Shown: positions 36,009 to 45,044 of the stretch, piece after piece
How positions within the stretch are numbered: the first letter of the stretch is position 1
How the letters are laid out: every line of letters starts with the position of its first letter
Source of the DNA: Sediminibacterium sp.
GTDB taxonomy: Bacteria; Bacteroidota; Bacteroidia; Chitinophagales; Chitinophagaceae
Direction of reading: 5' to 3'
Assembly: GCA_016786865.1 (NCBI GenBank)
Contig: JAEUVE010000022.1
Coordinates: forward strand, 124,001 to 188,000
Length of the DNA: 64,000 bases
Program-made: the position numbers and the translations under genes
The notes under the pieces: model-generated
Databases searched by the model: none
Told to the model about the DNA's origin: nothing
The model's input: the letters and a program-made list of their open reading frames with translations, nothing else

Positions 36009-37445
36009 ATGAAAAAGAAGATCCCGATATGGCTGTTGCCGGCACAGTTGATGTTTTCAACTATTGCCTTTGCGCAATCGGCGCCCGGTGAAATACTCAG
36101 CCTGCAGCAATGCATCGAAACAGCTGTTGCCAATAACCTACAGGTGCGGCAGGCTGCCTATCAGGCACAGCTATCCAAAGTGGATTATAACCAGTCGCGG
36201 AACAACCGGTTGCCGGCTATTTCCGGGAATATTGCACATGGTATTAATCAGGGAAGAAGCATTGATCCGTTTACCAACAGTTATCTGAACCAGGAGATTG
36301 GATTTGCCAATTACAATATCAATACCAGCATTACATTATGGAATGCATCTTCCATTCAGAACGGCATCCGGCAGAACGAACTGAATTACCAGGCAAGTGA
36401 GCAGAATTGGCAACAAGTAAAAGACAATATCACACTTAATGTAATTCTGGCTTATCTGCAGATTCTGAGCAGCAAAGAGCAATGGAATATTGCGCAAAAA
36501 CAGGCTGGCGTTACCAGGGCACAGGTGGCACGGCTCGAGATTCTGCACGCCAGTGGCTCCATTGCTCCTGCAACACTCTACGATTTAAAGGGGCAGCTCA
36601 GTACGGATGAACTAACCGTACTGAACCTGAAGAACGCACTCGAAACAGCAAAGATCTCTTTGGCACAACTAATGAATATCCCTTACAGTGCATCAATGGA
36701 TGTGGCAACCATGTCTGTTAATACAGTCCCCATTCTTTACGAAAAAGAGGCAGCGTCCATTTATCAGACTGCGTTGCAACAACTGGCGATGATCAGGGCT
36801 GCAGGACTTCGCTTACAGGGGGCACAAAAAGGAACGAAGAGTGCAAAAGCACAAATGTACCCAACACTGAGTTTAAATGGTGGACTGGGGACCAACTATT
36901 CCAGCGTTGCCAGTACACAGCAGCTGATCAGCACCTCCGATGTAGCCACCCCGCAGTATGTAATGGTGAATGCAGACAAGTTTAATGTTTTTGTACCACA
37001 AAACAATTATGCCAGCCAAAAGATCAGCTACGGTGACCAGTGGAAAAATAATTTCAATTCATCGGTTGGCATCAGCCTCCAGATCCCAATTCTAAACCGA
37101 ATGTTAGCAAGAAACAGAATACAACAGGCTGTGATTGCAGAAAAAAGAGCTGCCTTTGAATTAACCACTACACAAACACAGGTAAGGCAGCAGATTGATC
37201 AGGCATACCTGAACATGCAAACGGCCCTGGAACGCTTACAAACCCTGGAAAAACAAGAAGCAGACTTTCGCCTTTCCTTTAAAGCTGCAGAAGTAAAATT
37301 CAATGCCGGTGCGAATACATCGGTAGATTACATGCTGGCCAAGAACAACCTGGACCGGGCCAGCGCCAACCTCATTGCCGCACGATACGATTTCATTTTT
37401 CGGAATAAAATACTGGATTTCTACCAGGGAAAGCCGCTCTGGTAA
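36009..37445 (+). CDS. TolC-family outer-membrane efflux protein
   Basis: It has 478 residues from the ATG at 36009. An open frame continues upstream into the permease gene, but that part lacks a signal peptide. The signal peptide is MKKKIPIWLLPAQLMFSTIAFAQ. The mature protein shows the two TolC repeats with long helices: LSLQQCIETAVANNLQVRQAAYQA near the start and a second NRIQQAVIAEKRAAFELTTTQTQVRQQI. With adaptor, ATPase and permease it completes a tripartite pump. A structured hairpin follows 42 bp downstream. Confidence 0.9.
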   Translation: MKKKIPIWLLPAQLMFSTIAFAQSAPGEILSLQQCIETAVANNLQVRQAAYQAQLSKVDYNQSRNNRLPAISGNIAHGINQGRSIDPFTNSYLNQEIGFANYNINTSITLWNASSIQNGIRQNELNYQASEQNWQQVKDNITLNVILAYLQILSSKEQWNIAQKQAGVTRAQVARLEILHASGSIAPATLYDLKGQLSTDELTVLNLKNALETAKISLAQLMNIPYSASMDVATMSVNTVPILYEKEAASIYQTALQQLAMIRAAGLRLQGAQKGTKSAKAQMYPTLSLNGGLGTNYSSVASTQQLISTSDVATPQYVMVNADKFNVFVPQNNYASQKISYGDQWKNNFNSSVGISLQIPILNRMLARNRIQQAVIAEKRAAFELTTTQTQVRQQIDQAYLNMQTALERLQTLEKQEADFRLSFKAAEVKFNAGANTSVDYMLAKNNLDRASANLIAARYDFIFRNKILDFYQGKPLW

Positions 37446-37487
37446 GTTATCTGCCCTTTTGCATCTTTGATTTGGGATGGTTTACAC

Positions 37488-37515
37488 AATATTGCCCTGG
37501 AAACGGGGCAATATT
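37488..37515 (+). terminator. GAAA-capped hairpin after the efflux operon
   Basis: Arms 37488-37499 and 37504-37515 pair over 12 bp with one G-U, closed by a GAAA tetraloop (37500-37503). No U-run follows, so it may protect or process the mRNA end, or stop transcription with Rho. It is too regular to be chance. Confidence 0.5.
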
Positions 37516-37575
37516 AACCTTTCCTTCAGGCGGTGAACCCACAATACCTGTATTTTTACAGCGTTTAATACCATT

Positions 37576-38406
37576 ATGGACCTGAGCTTCGAAAAAGAAA
37601 AGAACCTGAAGGCTACACTTCTTACTGCAGCAATCACCATTGTGCTGTTCAGTATTTTCTTTTATGTCCGTTATACCAAGCCTGTTGCTCCCCCACCACC
37701 CGTTGGCGAGGGAATTGAAGTAAACCTGGGTAACAGCGAAACCGGCCTGGGAGCTATTGCTCCCGAAGCCCCTGGTAATCTGGCCGAAGAAGCCGTAGCT
37801 CTATCCAGTCCGGCAGATCAGGCCCAACCAGACCCGGTTACCCCATCTGCGAACGAGGCGCCAGAAGATGTTGCGATAAACAACAAGAAGCCACTTAAGA
37901 AAACCATTGCTGCTGTACCTGCAATAAAGCCCAACCCCGCACCACCCAAACCCAAGGCCATTTTTAAAGGCGGTACCACTTCCGGAACCGGAGGCAACCA
38001 GGCAGACAGTTACAATGGCGTCCGTAACCAGGGAATTGCCGGCGGCACAGGAGACCAGGGCAACCCAAACGGGAACCCGAACTCAGACAGTTATACGGGT
38101 AACGCAGCCAGTGGAAGCGGTGGCTCAGGTGGGGTATCCATCAGAAGCGGACTCGACGGAAGAAGAATTACCCGCTTGCCCTCTTTTGAAGACGACTTTA
38201 ATGAAAATGCAAAAGTAGCTGTTGATATTACCGTAGATAAAGCAGGGAATGTAGTTACTGCTGTTATTAACCCAAGAGGCACCACTACTACCAATGCCGG
38301 TATACGAAACATTGCCCTGAGAAAGGCAAGAAGCCTGAAGCTCAATAGTGGCAATACAGACGAGCAAACAGGAACTTTGATCTTCAATTTTAAACTACGC
38401 AGTTAA
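37576..38406 (+). CDS. TonB-like energy transducer
   Basis: It has 276 residues. A short cytoplasmic start, one transmembrane helix (LLTAAITIVLFSIFFYV), then a Pro-rich stretch (VAPPPPVGEG and KPNPAPPKPKAIF) and a low-complexity Gly/Asn/Ser linker (about 140-195), then a C-terminal TonB-like domain (FNENAKVAVDITVDKAGNVVTAVINPRGTT). TonB passes proton-motive energy to outer-membrane receptors; here no ExbB/ExbD is adjacent. The domain end is shorter than in E. coli TonB, and proteins of this shape also act in gliding or biopolymer transport. The folC gene follows after 24 bp. Confidence 0.8.
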   Translation: MDLSFEKEKNLKATLLTAAITIVLFSIFFYVRYTKPVAPPPPVGEGIEVNLGNSETGLGAIAPEAPGNLAEEAVALSSPADQAQPDPVTPSANEAPEDVAINNKKPLKKTIAAVPAIKPNPAPPKPKAIFKGGTTSGTGGNQADSYNGVRNQGIAGGTGDQGNPNGNPNSDSYTGNAASGSGGSGGVSIRSGLDGRRITRLPSFEDDFNENAKVAVDITVDKAGNVVTAVINPRGTTTTNAGIRNIALRKARSLKLNSGNTDEQTGTLIFNFKLRS

Positions 38407-38430
38407 TTTTTATTGCATCTTTGCAGGGCT

Positions 38431-39729
38431 ATGAACTACCCTGAAACGATCCGTTATTTGTTTGAAAAACTGCCCATGTTCAGCAGACAGGGCGAATCTG
38501 CTTATAAAAAGGACCTGACCAATACCCTCCGGCTCTGTGAAGCCCTGGGTAACCCCCATAAAAAATTCAAAAGCATTCATGTGGCGGGAACCAATGGAAA
38601 AGGTTCTACCAGTCATATGCTTGCTGCCATCCTGCAAACTGCAGGCTATAAAACAGGTTTGTACACTTCTCCGCATCTCCACGATTTCAGGGAGCGGATC
38701 AAAATCAATGGTATACCCTGTGAGGAAGACTTTGTAGTGGCTTTTACCGAAAAAGTTCGCCCGCTGATAGAATCAATAAGTCCTTCCTTTTTTGAGATTA
38801 CGGTAGCCATGGCCTTTGAATATTTTGCACAGCAGGAAGTAGATATTGCCGTGATTGAAGTAGGACTCGGTGGTCGGCTCGACAGCACCAATGTGATTAC
38901 ACCCGAGCTTAGTATCATTACCAATATAGGCTGGGACCATATGAATCTGCTGGGTAATACCCTGGAAGCTATTGCCGGCGAAAAGGCAGGGATCATCAAA
39001 CCATTTGTACCCGTGGTTATAGGAGAATACACTCCGGAAACCAGACCAGTATTTGAAGCGGCAGCCACCAGCAGCAGCATCTGTTATGCGGGTGAAAACA
39101 GATACGTAAGCGACTGGTTGTTTCAGGGCAATCACCTGCAGGTAACCGTAGTTGAAAAGGAAAAAAACGAATACAAATCTTACCTGCTGGATCTGCCTGG
39201 TTTTTACCAGACAAAAAATCTGTTGACCGTTCTGGCCGCCTGTGACCAGTTGAAAAGACTGGGCTGGAAAACAGATCACCCAATCATTCACAGCGCCTTG
39301 CAGCATACAAAAAAAATTACCGGACTACACGGCAGATGGGAAATCATCCGCCAATATCCATGGATCATCCTCGATGTAGGACACAACGTGGATGGCATCA
39401 ACGCCATCAACGAGCAACTGGAGCTCATGAATTTCCGGCACTTACACCTTGTGCTCGGTATGGTGAAAGACAAGGACATTGCCGGTGTGCTTCAACTGCT
39501 TCCCGCACATGCACACTATTATTTTACCAAGTCCGGAATTCCGCGCGCACTGGACGAAGTTTCGCTGCAGGAAAAAGCACAGGAATTTGGGTTAAAAGGG
39601 AAGTCTTATCCGGATGTAAACGAAGCCATTCAGGATGCACTGAATCATGCGGAACCGGAAGACCTGATACTGGTTTGTGGAAGCGTTTTCCTGGTGGGTG
39701 AAGTAAATACTGTTTTATTCAGGAGTTAA
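38431..39729 (+). CDS. folC: Folylpolyglutamate synthase/dihydrofolate synthase
   Basis: It adds glutamate to folates and makes dihydrofolate from dihydropteroate. It has 432 residues. The P-loop is VAGTNGKGSTSHMLA, followed by YTSPHLHDFRERIKING, ITNIGWDHMNLLGNTLEAIAGEKAGIIK with the metal-binding His, and LDVGHNVDGI near the C-domain. The start is the ATG at 38431, seven bases after a TCTTTG box; an earlier TTG is less likely. It is 24 bp after the TonB-like gene. Its last 15 bp overlap the convergent Nudix gene. Confidence 0.95.
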   Translation: MNYPETIRYLFEKLPMFSRQGESAYKKDLTNTLRLCEALGNPHKKFKSIHVAGTNGKGSTSHMLAAILQTAGYKTGLYTSPHLHDFRERIKINGIPCEEDFVVAFTEKVRPLIESISPSFFEITVAMAFEYFAQQEVDIAVIEVGLGGRLDSTNVITPELSIITNIGWDHMNLLGNTLEAIAGEKAGIIKPFVPVVIGEYTPETRPVFEAAATSSSICYAGENRYVSDWLFQGNHLQVTVVEKEKNEYKSYLLDLPGFYQTKNLLTVLAACDQLKRLGWKTDHPIIHSALQHTKKITGLHGRWEIIRQYPWIILDVGHNVDGINAINEQLELMNFRHLHLVLGMVKDKDIAGVLQLLPAHAHYYFTKSGIPRALDEVSLQEKAQEFGLKGKSYPDVNEAIQDALNHAEPEDLILVCGSVFLVGEVNTVLFRS

Positions 39730-40269
39730 CCAACCCAGTTTAACGGCGGCAGCATACATCCCTCCCATCTGTATTCCATGTGTGAATGCATGGTTCAGCA
39801 ACATACGCATGAATTCCGCTTTGGGAACCAGTACAACCTGTATATCTTCGAAGGGGTCCGGTGCAATCACCTGGTCGGGTCTTGCATTTCTGGCAAGATA
39901 AAACCAGGCCCTGTTGCTTTCAAGCGGAGGATTAGGATGCATGGTATACAATAATTCCACTTCATCGGATGAATAACCGGTTTCTTCTCGCAATTCCCTT
40001 AACACCGTTACTCCCGGATCTTCTCCGGGATCAACCATGCCTCCGGGCATTTCAACAGACACAATACCTCCGGCGTGCCGGTACTGTTTCACCAACACCA
40101 CTTCCTCCTTTTCTGTAACCACAAACACATTGCAAAAGCCAGGCACATCCACTATCAGATAAGGAGAAAGTATTCTTCCATCCGGCAAACGGCAGGCATC
40201 TTCCTTTAGTTTGAGCCATTTTTTTTCGTAAACAATTTCAGAAGACAGGAGTTCCCAGGGCTTGGTCAT
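39715..40269 (-). CDS. Nudix hydrolase (ADP-ribose pyrophosphatase-like), copy 1
   Basis: It has 184 residues from the ATG at 40269. The Nudix box is complete: GGMVDPGEDPGVTVL with RELREETGY, following the consensus Gx5Ex7REUxEExGU. The N-terminal strands (VYEKKWLKLKEDACRLPDG) are typical of the ADPRase group. It probably cleaves ADP-ribose or another nucleoside diphosphate sugar. It is the last gene of a six-gene operon, 10 bp from a second Nudix gene; its end overlaps folC by 15 bp. Confidence 0.9.
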   Translation of the reverse strand: MTKPWELLSSEIVYEKKWLKLKEDACRLPDGRILSPYLIVDVPGFCNVFVVTEKEEVVLVKQYRHAGGIVSVEMPGGMVDPGEDPGVTVLRELREETGYSSDEVELLYTMHPNPPLESNRAWFYLARNARPDQVIAPDPFEDIQVVLVPKAEFMRMLLNHAFTHGIQMGGMYAAAVKLGWLTPE

Positions 40270-40279
40270 GCAGTTGATT

Positions 40280-40843
40280 TTAGGATACAACGAGTTTATT
40301 GAGTTTCATCAGCGCATAGAGAATGGTACAGGTTTGCATGGATTGTATAAACCGATTGGTTTTAAAATGCGCAATAAAATCGTCCCATTCCATTAACTCC
40401 ACGGTAATATCTTCATCTGCGTCTAATTCGGCATTGGGATCCAATACCCCCCCTGTTGCCAGGAACATCCGCATTACATTGGTATTGGTGGTGGGATTGG
40501 GCGAAACGGCTCCCAGGTATTCCACTTTGTCGAAGCGATAACCGGTTTCTTCGAGCAACTCCCGCTGCATGGCGGCTTCGAGACTTGGGTCCGATTCATC
40601 CACACAGCCACCGGGTAATTCGAGTGCCACAACATCCAGCCCCGGGCGATATACTTTTTCTACAATCACTTTTCCTTCGCGGGTAATGGCCAGTGCGGTA
40701 GCATAATCGGGAAATCCATACACATAAAAAGGTTCAATCAGGGAACCATCGGGCTTTTCATACACATTCTTCCTTACGTCTGCCCATTTGTCTTTCACCA
40801 ATTGTTCCGATTGTACCAGCTTCCATTTTCTTTGATCGCTCAT
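40280..40843 (-). CDS. Nudix hydrolase, copy 2, with altered Nudix box
   Basis: It has 187 residues with the same layout as the neighbouring copy (VKDKWADVRKNVYEKPDG, then YGFPDYATALAITREGKVIVEKVYRPG). The box reads GGCVDESDPSLEAAMQ then RELLEETGY: the first consensus Glu is replaced by Asp or Ser, depending on alignment, and the loop is one residue longer, but the metal-binding RExxEE is intact, so catalysis is plausible with a changed substrate. The start is an ATG overlapping the upstream YfiT stop by 4 bp. The two Nudix genes look like an old tandem duplication. Confidence 0.85.
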   Translation of the reverse strand: MSDQRKWKLVQSEQLVKDKWADVRKNVYEKPDGSLIEPFYVYGFPDYATALAITREGKVIVEKVYRPGLDVVALELPGGCVDESDPSLEAAMQRELLEETGYRFDKVEYLGAVSPNPTTNTNVMRMFLATGGVLDPNAELDADEDITVELMEWDDFIAHFKTNRFIQSMQTCTILYALMKLNKLVVS

Positions 40844-41373
40844 GTCCAGTTTTTTTGTTCGCGCAATACGTTTATGTGCGCCGTATGGTGTTTCCCATGC
40901 CAGGCATAGAGTCCAAGCAGGAACCAGAGGCTCATTTCTTTTTTACTTTCAGGATGAAATACTTTTCGCTCCCACTGATCCGGGGTACAATTTTTCAGGC
41001 AAGCATACCAACGTCTGTGGAGGGCATGCAGCAGGGTAATCGAAATATTCACCGGAAGTTCCTGTACATCGTCCAGCATGGCCCATGCAGTTTCTTCATA
41101 GGGCTTGATCACAGGATTGATTTCGGTGAGTGCCAGCTTACACCTGCAATAAGCATTGATATGGCTGTCTGCCACGTGGTGCACCAACTGATGCACCGTC
41201 CAGCCTCCTTCCCGATAAGGGGTATGCAGCTGTGCTTCGTCCAGATTCATCACTGCCCGCTCCAGCTCTTCCGGCAGAAAATGAATATCGAGCAGCCATT
41301 TATTTTTCTGTGCTTCCGAATAAGGCTGCGGCTCATATTGGCCAATGGGATATCGGGGATCGGTTGTCATCAT
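40840..41373 (-). CDS. YfiT/DinB-family putative metal-dependent hydrolase
   Basis: It has 177 residues. Helical DinB-like fold with three candidate metal-binding His: one in WTVHQLVHHVADSH and two in YAWHGKHHTAHI. The start RYPIGQYEPQPYSEAQKNKWL matches the YfiT (bacillithiol S-transferase-like) group, in which the enzyme conjugates or removes thiol-linked groups. Bacillithiol use by this organism is not shown here. It overlaps the ABC ATPase gene by 4 bp upstream and the Nudix gene by 4 bp downstream. Confidence 0.87.
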   Translation of the reverse strand: MMTTDPRYPIGQYEPQPYSEAQKNKWLLDIHFLPEELERAVMNLDEAQLHTPYREGGWTVHQLVHHVADSHINAYCRCKLALTEINPVIKPYEETAWAMLDDVQELPVNISITLLHALHRRWYACLKNCTPDQWERKVFHPESKKEMSLWFLLGLYAWHGKHHTAHINVLREQKNWT

Positions 41374-42134
41374 TTTGCTTCTCTCAGTTCATGTCCGGTC
41401 ATGTGAATAAACACATCTTCCAGGTTTGCCTTTTTTACTTCTCTGGGTCGTTCAAAGCCGGAGGCGACCAGCTCATCAATCAGTTTATCTGGAGAATTGA
41501 GTCCAATGATCTTTCCCCGGTCTATGATCGCCACCCTGTCGCAGAGTACTTCCGCCTCATCCATATAATGGGTGGTGATGATCACCGTTGTACCGTTGTT
41601 GCGAATAGTACGTATCAGTTCCCAAAGATTTCTTCGGGCCTGCGGATCCAGTCCGGTAGTAGGCTCATCCAGAAAAATAATTTTCGGCTGGTTAATCAGC
41701 GTGGTAGCAATGGAGAAACGTTGTTTCTGTCCACCACTTAATTCCTTGTATTTCGCTTTTGCCTTATCCCGGAGATTCACTTTATCGAGCAGTTCCATCG
41801 GATCTGTTCTTCGGTTGTAAAGCCCGGCAAACAGCGTAATGAGTTCGGTCAGATTCAGTGAGGGATAATATCCGGAGGTTTGCAATTGCACCCCAATCAG
41901 CTTCTTAATTTCGTTGGGAGCTTCATCCAGGTTCAACCCATCCACCCATACTTCCCCACTGGTTTTCTCCCGAAGGGTTTCGATGATTTCAAGTGTGGTA
42001 GACTTTCCTGCACCGTTTGGACCAAGGAGGCCGAAGATTTCGCCCTCCATTACTTCAAAACTGATTCCCTGAACTGCATCAAAATTTCCGTATTGCTTAT
42101 GCAGGTCCTGAACGCGGATAATCACTTTACTCAT
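41370..42134 (-). CDS. ABC transporter ATPase (ABC-2 export type), no adjacent permease
   Basis: It has 254 residues. Walker A GPNGAGKST, signature ELSGGQKQRFSIATTL, Walker B IIFLDEPTTGLD and switch His ITTHYMD are intact; the C-terminal NLEDVFIHMTG is common in ATPases of ABC-2 exporters (CcmA/NodI type). The usual partner, a six-helix ABC-2 permease, is absent from the operon and from the window, so the partner must be elsewhere or the operon has lost it. It lies 2 bp after the lipoprotein gene stop and overlaps YfiT. Confidence 0.93.
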   Translation of the reverse strand: MSKVIIRVQDLHKQYGNFDAVQGISFEVMEGEIFGLLGPNGAGKSTTLEIIETLREKTSGEVWVDGLNLDEAPNEIKKLIGVQLQTSGYYPSLNLTELITLFAGLYNRRTDPMELLDKVNLRDKAKAKYKELSGGQKQRFSIATTLINQPKIIFLDEPTTGLDPQARRNLWELIRTIRNNGTTVIITTHYMDEAEVLCDRVAIIDRGKIIGLNSPDKLIDELVASGFERPREVKKANLEDVFIHMTGHELREAK

Positions 42135-42136
42135 AG

Positions 42137-42622
42137 CTAAAAATTATACACCAGCCCCGCTGACTGACGGCTTACTCCTATTCCGGCAGCGGAACGGTTG
42201 TACTGGCTGTTGAACAAAGTTACCGCCATTACTAAATGTTTTTGCGCAGTCATGGTAAAATAACCTCCGGTCACCGAAGCCGCAAACCCACCGCCGATTA
42301 AGGCCCATCCCAATCCCTTGTCGGAACCGGAAAGCTGATTGATGCCAACCAGGATACCCACCGCTCCTACAATACCACATACCTGCCCTGCAATTTTATT
42401 GGCCTGGTGCTTCTCGTAATAGCCGATCAGCCGGCTATTACCGGTTCGGAAGAACAAGTGCTTGAACTCATTGCTTCCCCTGAATACACTGTCGTTGTAT
42501 ACAATATTGTTAAGTTTGGGTCCTACCAGGTAGGTCATGCCCCGTTGATTCAGTTTTTGCTGTGCCGTGCAGGCAGTTAGCACCAGCAGCAAAAAAACTG
42601 CAAATAACCCTGTTTTCTTCAT
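42137..42622 (-). CDS. Small lipoprotein with glycine-rich membrane segment
   Basis: It has 161 residues. Lipoprotein signal peptide with the lipobox LLVLTAC (Cys at residue 18). A central region (about 75-120) is hydrophobic and Gly-rich (GQVCGIVGAVGILVGIN, then GWALIGGGFAASVTGGYF), resembling a glycine-zipper pair that could sit in the membrane. Flanks are polar, and the C-terminus reads SAGLVYNF, which may be outer-membrane-like. No family recognised. It lies 4 bp after fbp and 2 bp before the ABC gene. Confidence 0.75.
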   Translation of the reverse strand: MKKTGLFAVFLLLVLTACTAQQKLNQRGMTYLVGPKLNNIVYNDSVFRGSNEFKHLFFRTGNSRLIGYYEKHQANKIAGQVCGIVGAVGILVGINQLSGSDKGLGWALIGGGFAASVTGGYFTMTAQKHLVMAVTLFNSQYNRSAAGIGVSRQSAGLVYNF

Positions 42623-42626
42623 TGTA

Positions 42627-43640
42627 TTATTTTAAACCCGATACTTCTTTCAGTTCATCCATCATGTCTTTGCTTCCAATAAACAGCGGTGTACGCTGGT
42701 GCAGCGTCTCGGGCTGTATGTCCAGTATTCGGCGGACTCCGTCTGTTGCACATCCTCCGGCTACTTCCAGAATAAAGGCAAATGGATTGGCTTCATAGAG
42801 CAACCGCAACTTGCCGTTGGGTTTATCGGTTGTTCCCGGATACATAAAAATCCCCCCCTTAATCAGGTTACGGTGCACATCTGCAACCATACTGCCAATA
42901 TAACGCTGGGTATATGGGCCCCCATTTTCTTTGGTTTTCCGCTGACAGCCATCAATGTATTTTCTTACCCCCTCATTGTACTGGAAAAAGTTACCATGAT
43001 TCACTGAGTAAAACTTACCCGCCGGCGGGCATTTTATATCCGGATGACTCAACGAAAATTCTCCGATTGAGGGATCCAGTGTAAATCCGTTCACCCCCCT
43101 GCGGGTAGCATATACAAACATGGTGCTGGAACCGTAAATCACATAGCCCGCTGCCACCTGGTTTTTACCTGGCTGCAGGAAATCTTCTTTGGTACAGGGC
43201 TTGCCCAGCTCACTTACCCGACGGTATACTCCAAAAATGGTTCCGATCGAAACATTCACATCAATATTACCACTGCCATCCAATGGATCAAAATGTACAA
43301 TGTACTTACTGTTGTTGCTGATCTCATCATCGAACACCACAAAATCATCCAGTTCTTCACTCCCGATTCCCGCGCAACTGATTCCGTGCTTCAACACCCC
43401 TACAAACTGGTTATTGGCAAACACATCCAGCTTTTTTACATCTTCTCCCTGCACATTGATACTGCCATCGTCTCCCAGAATATCTACCAAACCTGCTTTA
43501 TTCACTTCCACATTCACTCTTTTGGCAGCAAGTGCCAGATCTCTCAACAACCTGCTCAGTTCCCCTGTGGCTGTAGGGAATTGGCGGAGCTGCTGTAAAG
43601 TAAATTCATCCAGCGTCAGGACGTTTCTGTTTACATTCAT
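42627..43640 (-). CDS. fbp: Fructose-1,6-bisphosphatase, class I
   Basis: It removes the 1-phosphate from fructose-1,6-bisphosphate in gluconeogenesis. It has 337 residues. Class I signatures are clear: VVFDDEISNNSKYIVHFDPLDGSGNIDVNVSIGTIFGVYR with the metal-binding acids, and LRLLYEANPFAFILEVAGG near the end. The start ATG (43640) is divergent from the aspartate kinase gene 120 bp away. It is the first gene of the minus-strand operon running to the Nudix pair; the next gene starts 4 bp after its stop. Confidence 0.96.
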   Translation of the reverse strand: MNVNRNVLTLDEFTLQQLRQFPTATGELSRLLRDLALAAKRVNVEVNKAGLVDILGDDGSINVQGEDVKKLDVFANNQFVGVLKHGISCAGIGSEELDDFVVFDDEISNNSKYIVHFDPLDGSGNIDVNVSIGTIFGVYRRVSELGKPCTKEDFLQPGKNQVAAGYVIYGSSTMFVYATRRGVNGFTLDPSIGEFSLSHPDIKCPPAGKFYSVNHGNFFQYNEGVRKYIDGCQRKTKENGGPYTQRYIGSMVADVHRNLIKGGIFMYPGTTDKPNGKLRLLYEANPFAFILEVAGGCATDGVRRILDIQPETLHQRTPLFIGSKDMMDELKEVSGLK

Positions 43641-43760
43641 ATTGGCAATCTTCGTTTGTATAAAGATAGTAATGCCATAGGAATCCCCATCAATTTTTTG
43701 GGCAATGTGTCATATGTACATTTCTGCTTTACCTTTACCTGATTATATTTTAATGCAGTT

Positions 43761-45029
43761 ATGAAGCTATTCAAATTTGGCGGAGCAAGTGTTAACAGCG
43801 TAGACAGAATTAAAAACCTGAAAAGCATTGTTGCGGATTACCGCAATGAGCCTCTGGTGATTATTGTATCAGCCATGGGTAAAACGACCAATGGACTGGA
43901 AAAAGTGGCCGAGGCTTTTTACGACAAGCGTAAACAGGACGCACTGGATCTTTTTGAAGTGGTGAAACAACAACACCTTACCAATGCCAAATACCTGTTG
44001 GTAAAACAATATAACCCGTGTTACCTGCAGCTGATGGATTTTTTTACAGAGGTAGAATGGCTGCTGCACGATCAACCGGTACGCAGTTATGATTATTACT
44101 ACGATCAGATTGTGTGCGCAGGTGAATTGTTCAGCACCTGCATCATCAGTCATTATTTAACGGAAGAAGGTATTCCCAACAACTGGATGGATGTAAGAGA
44201 CCTCCTGCATACCGATAACAATTTCCGCGATGCTGCAATCGACTGGAAATACAGCAGTACCACTATTCCGGAAGCCATCCGGAATGCGACTCATCCGATT
44301 ACCGTTACCCAGGGATTTATAGGGGCAACCCCTGATAATGAAAGCACCACACTGGGTCGGGAAGGAAGTGATTATACTGCTGCCGTTTTTGCCAATATTC
44401 TCGGGGCGGAAAGCGTAACCATCTGGAAAGATGTGGAAGGTATTATGAATGCCGATCCCAAATTATTTCCCGATGCGGAATTAATTGATGAACTCAGTTA
44501 TACAGAAGTGATTGAGATGGCTTACTACGGAGCACAGGTAATTCACCCGAAAACCATCAAACCGCTCCAAAACAAAAATATTCCGCTGCTGGTAAAATGT
44601 TTCCTGGACCCTACCCTGCCCGGTACCGTCATTCACCGAAAAAGCGCCAAAAACCTGCCGCCGATTGTAGTGGTAAAATACAACCAGGTTTTGGTTCATT
44701 TAAAAACACAGGATTTTTCCTTCGTGGGCGAAGCGCCGATGAGCCAGCTCTACCAATGGTTCGGAAAACTGAAAATCAGGCCCAACCTGATTCAGACGGG
44801 AGCCGTAAGCCTGCAGCTCTGCATGGACAACCACCCCGAAAAAATAGACCTCTTGGCGCAGGAAGCAAGTACCCTCTTTGACGTGCAGATTGAAAAACAG
44901 CTCACCCTGCTTACCATCCGGCATTACAATAAATCGGTCCTGGATCAGCTTACTGCAGGGCAGCAAATGATTCTAAGACAACAAACACCGGAAACCATCC
45001 AATATGTGTTAAGAGGAAACAATCTATAG
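43761..45029 (+). CDS. Aspartate kinase
   Basis: First step of the Lys/Thr/Met/diaminopimelate pathway. It has 422 residues. Motifs: KFGGASV at the start, VSAMGKTTNGL, TLGREGSDYTAAV and VIHPKTIKPLQ. A C-terminal ACT region (about 300-420) is present but weakly recognisable, so feedback control is likely but not readable. It has no fused homoserine dehydrogenase. It stands alone between fbp (divergent) and the L,D-transpeptidase (convergent, 15 bp). Confidence 0.94.
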   Translation: MKLFKFGGASVNSVDRIKNLKSIVADYRNEPLVIIVSAMGKTTNGLEKVAEAFYDKRKQDALDLFEVVKQQHLTNAKYLLVKQYNPCYLQLMDFFTEVEWLLHDQPVRSYDYYYDQIVCAGELFSTCIISHYLTEEGIPNNWMDVRDLLHTDNNFRDAAIDWKYSSTTIPEAIRNATHPITVTQGFIGATPDNESTTLGREGSDYTAAVFANILGAESVTIWKDVEGIMNADPKLFPDAELIDELSYTEVIEMAYYGAQVIHPKTIKPLQNKNIPLLVKCFLDPTLPGTVIHRKSAKNLPPIVVVKYNQVLVHLKTQDFSFVGEAPMSQLYQWFGKLKIRPNLIQTGAVSLQLCMDNHPEKIDLLAQEASTLFDVQIEKQLTLLTIRHYNKSVLDQLTAGQQMILRQQTPETIQYVLRGNNL

Positions 45030-45044
45030 GAAGCTCCCATTCGC

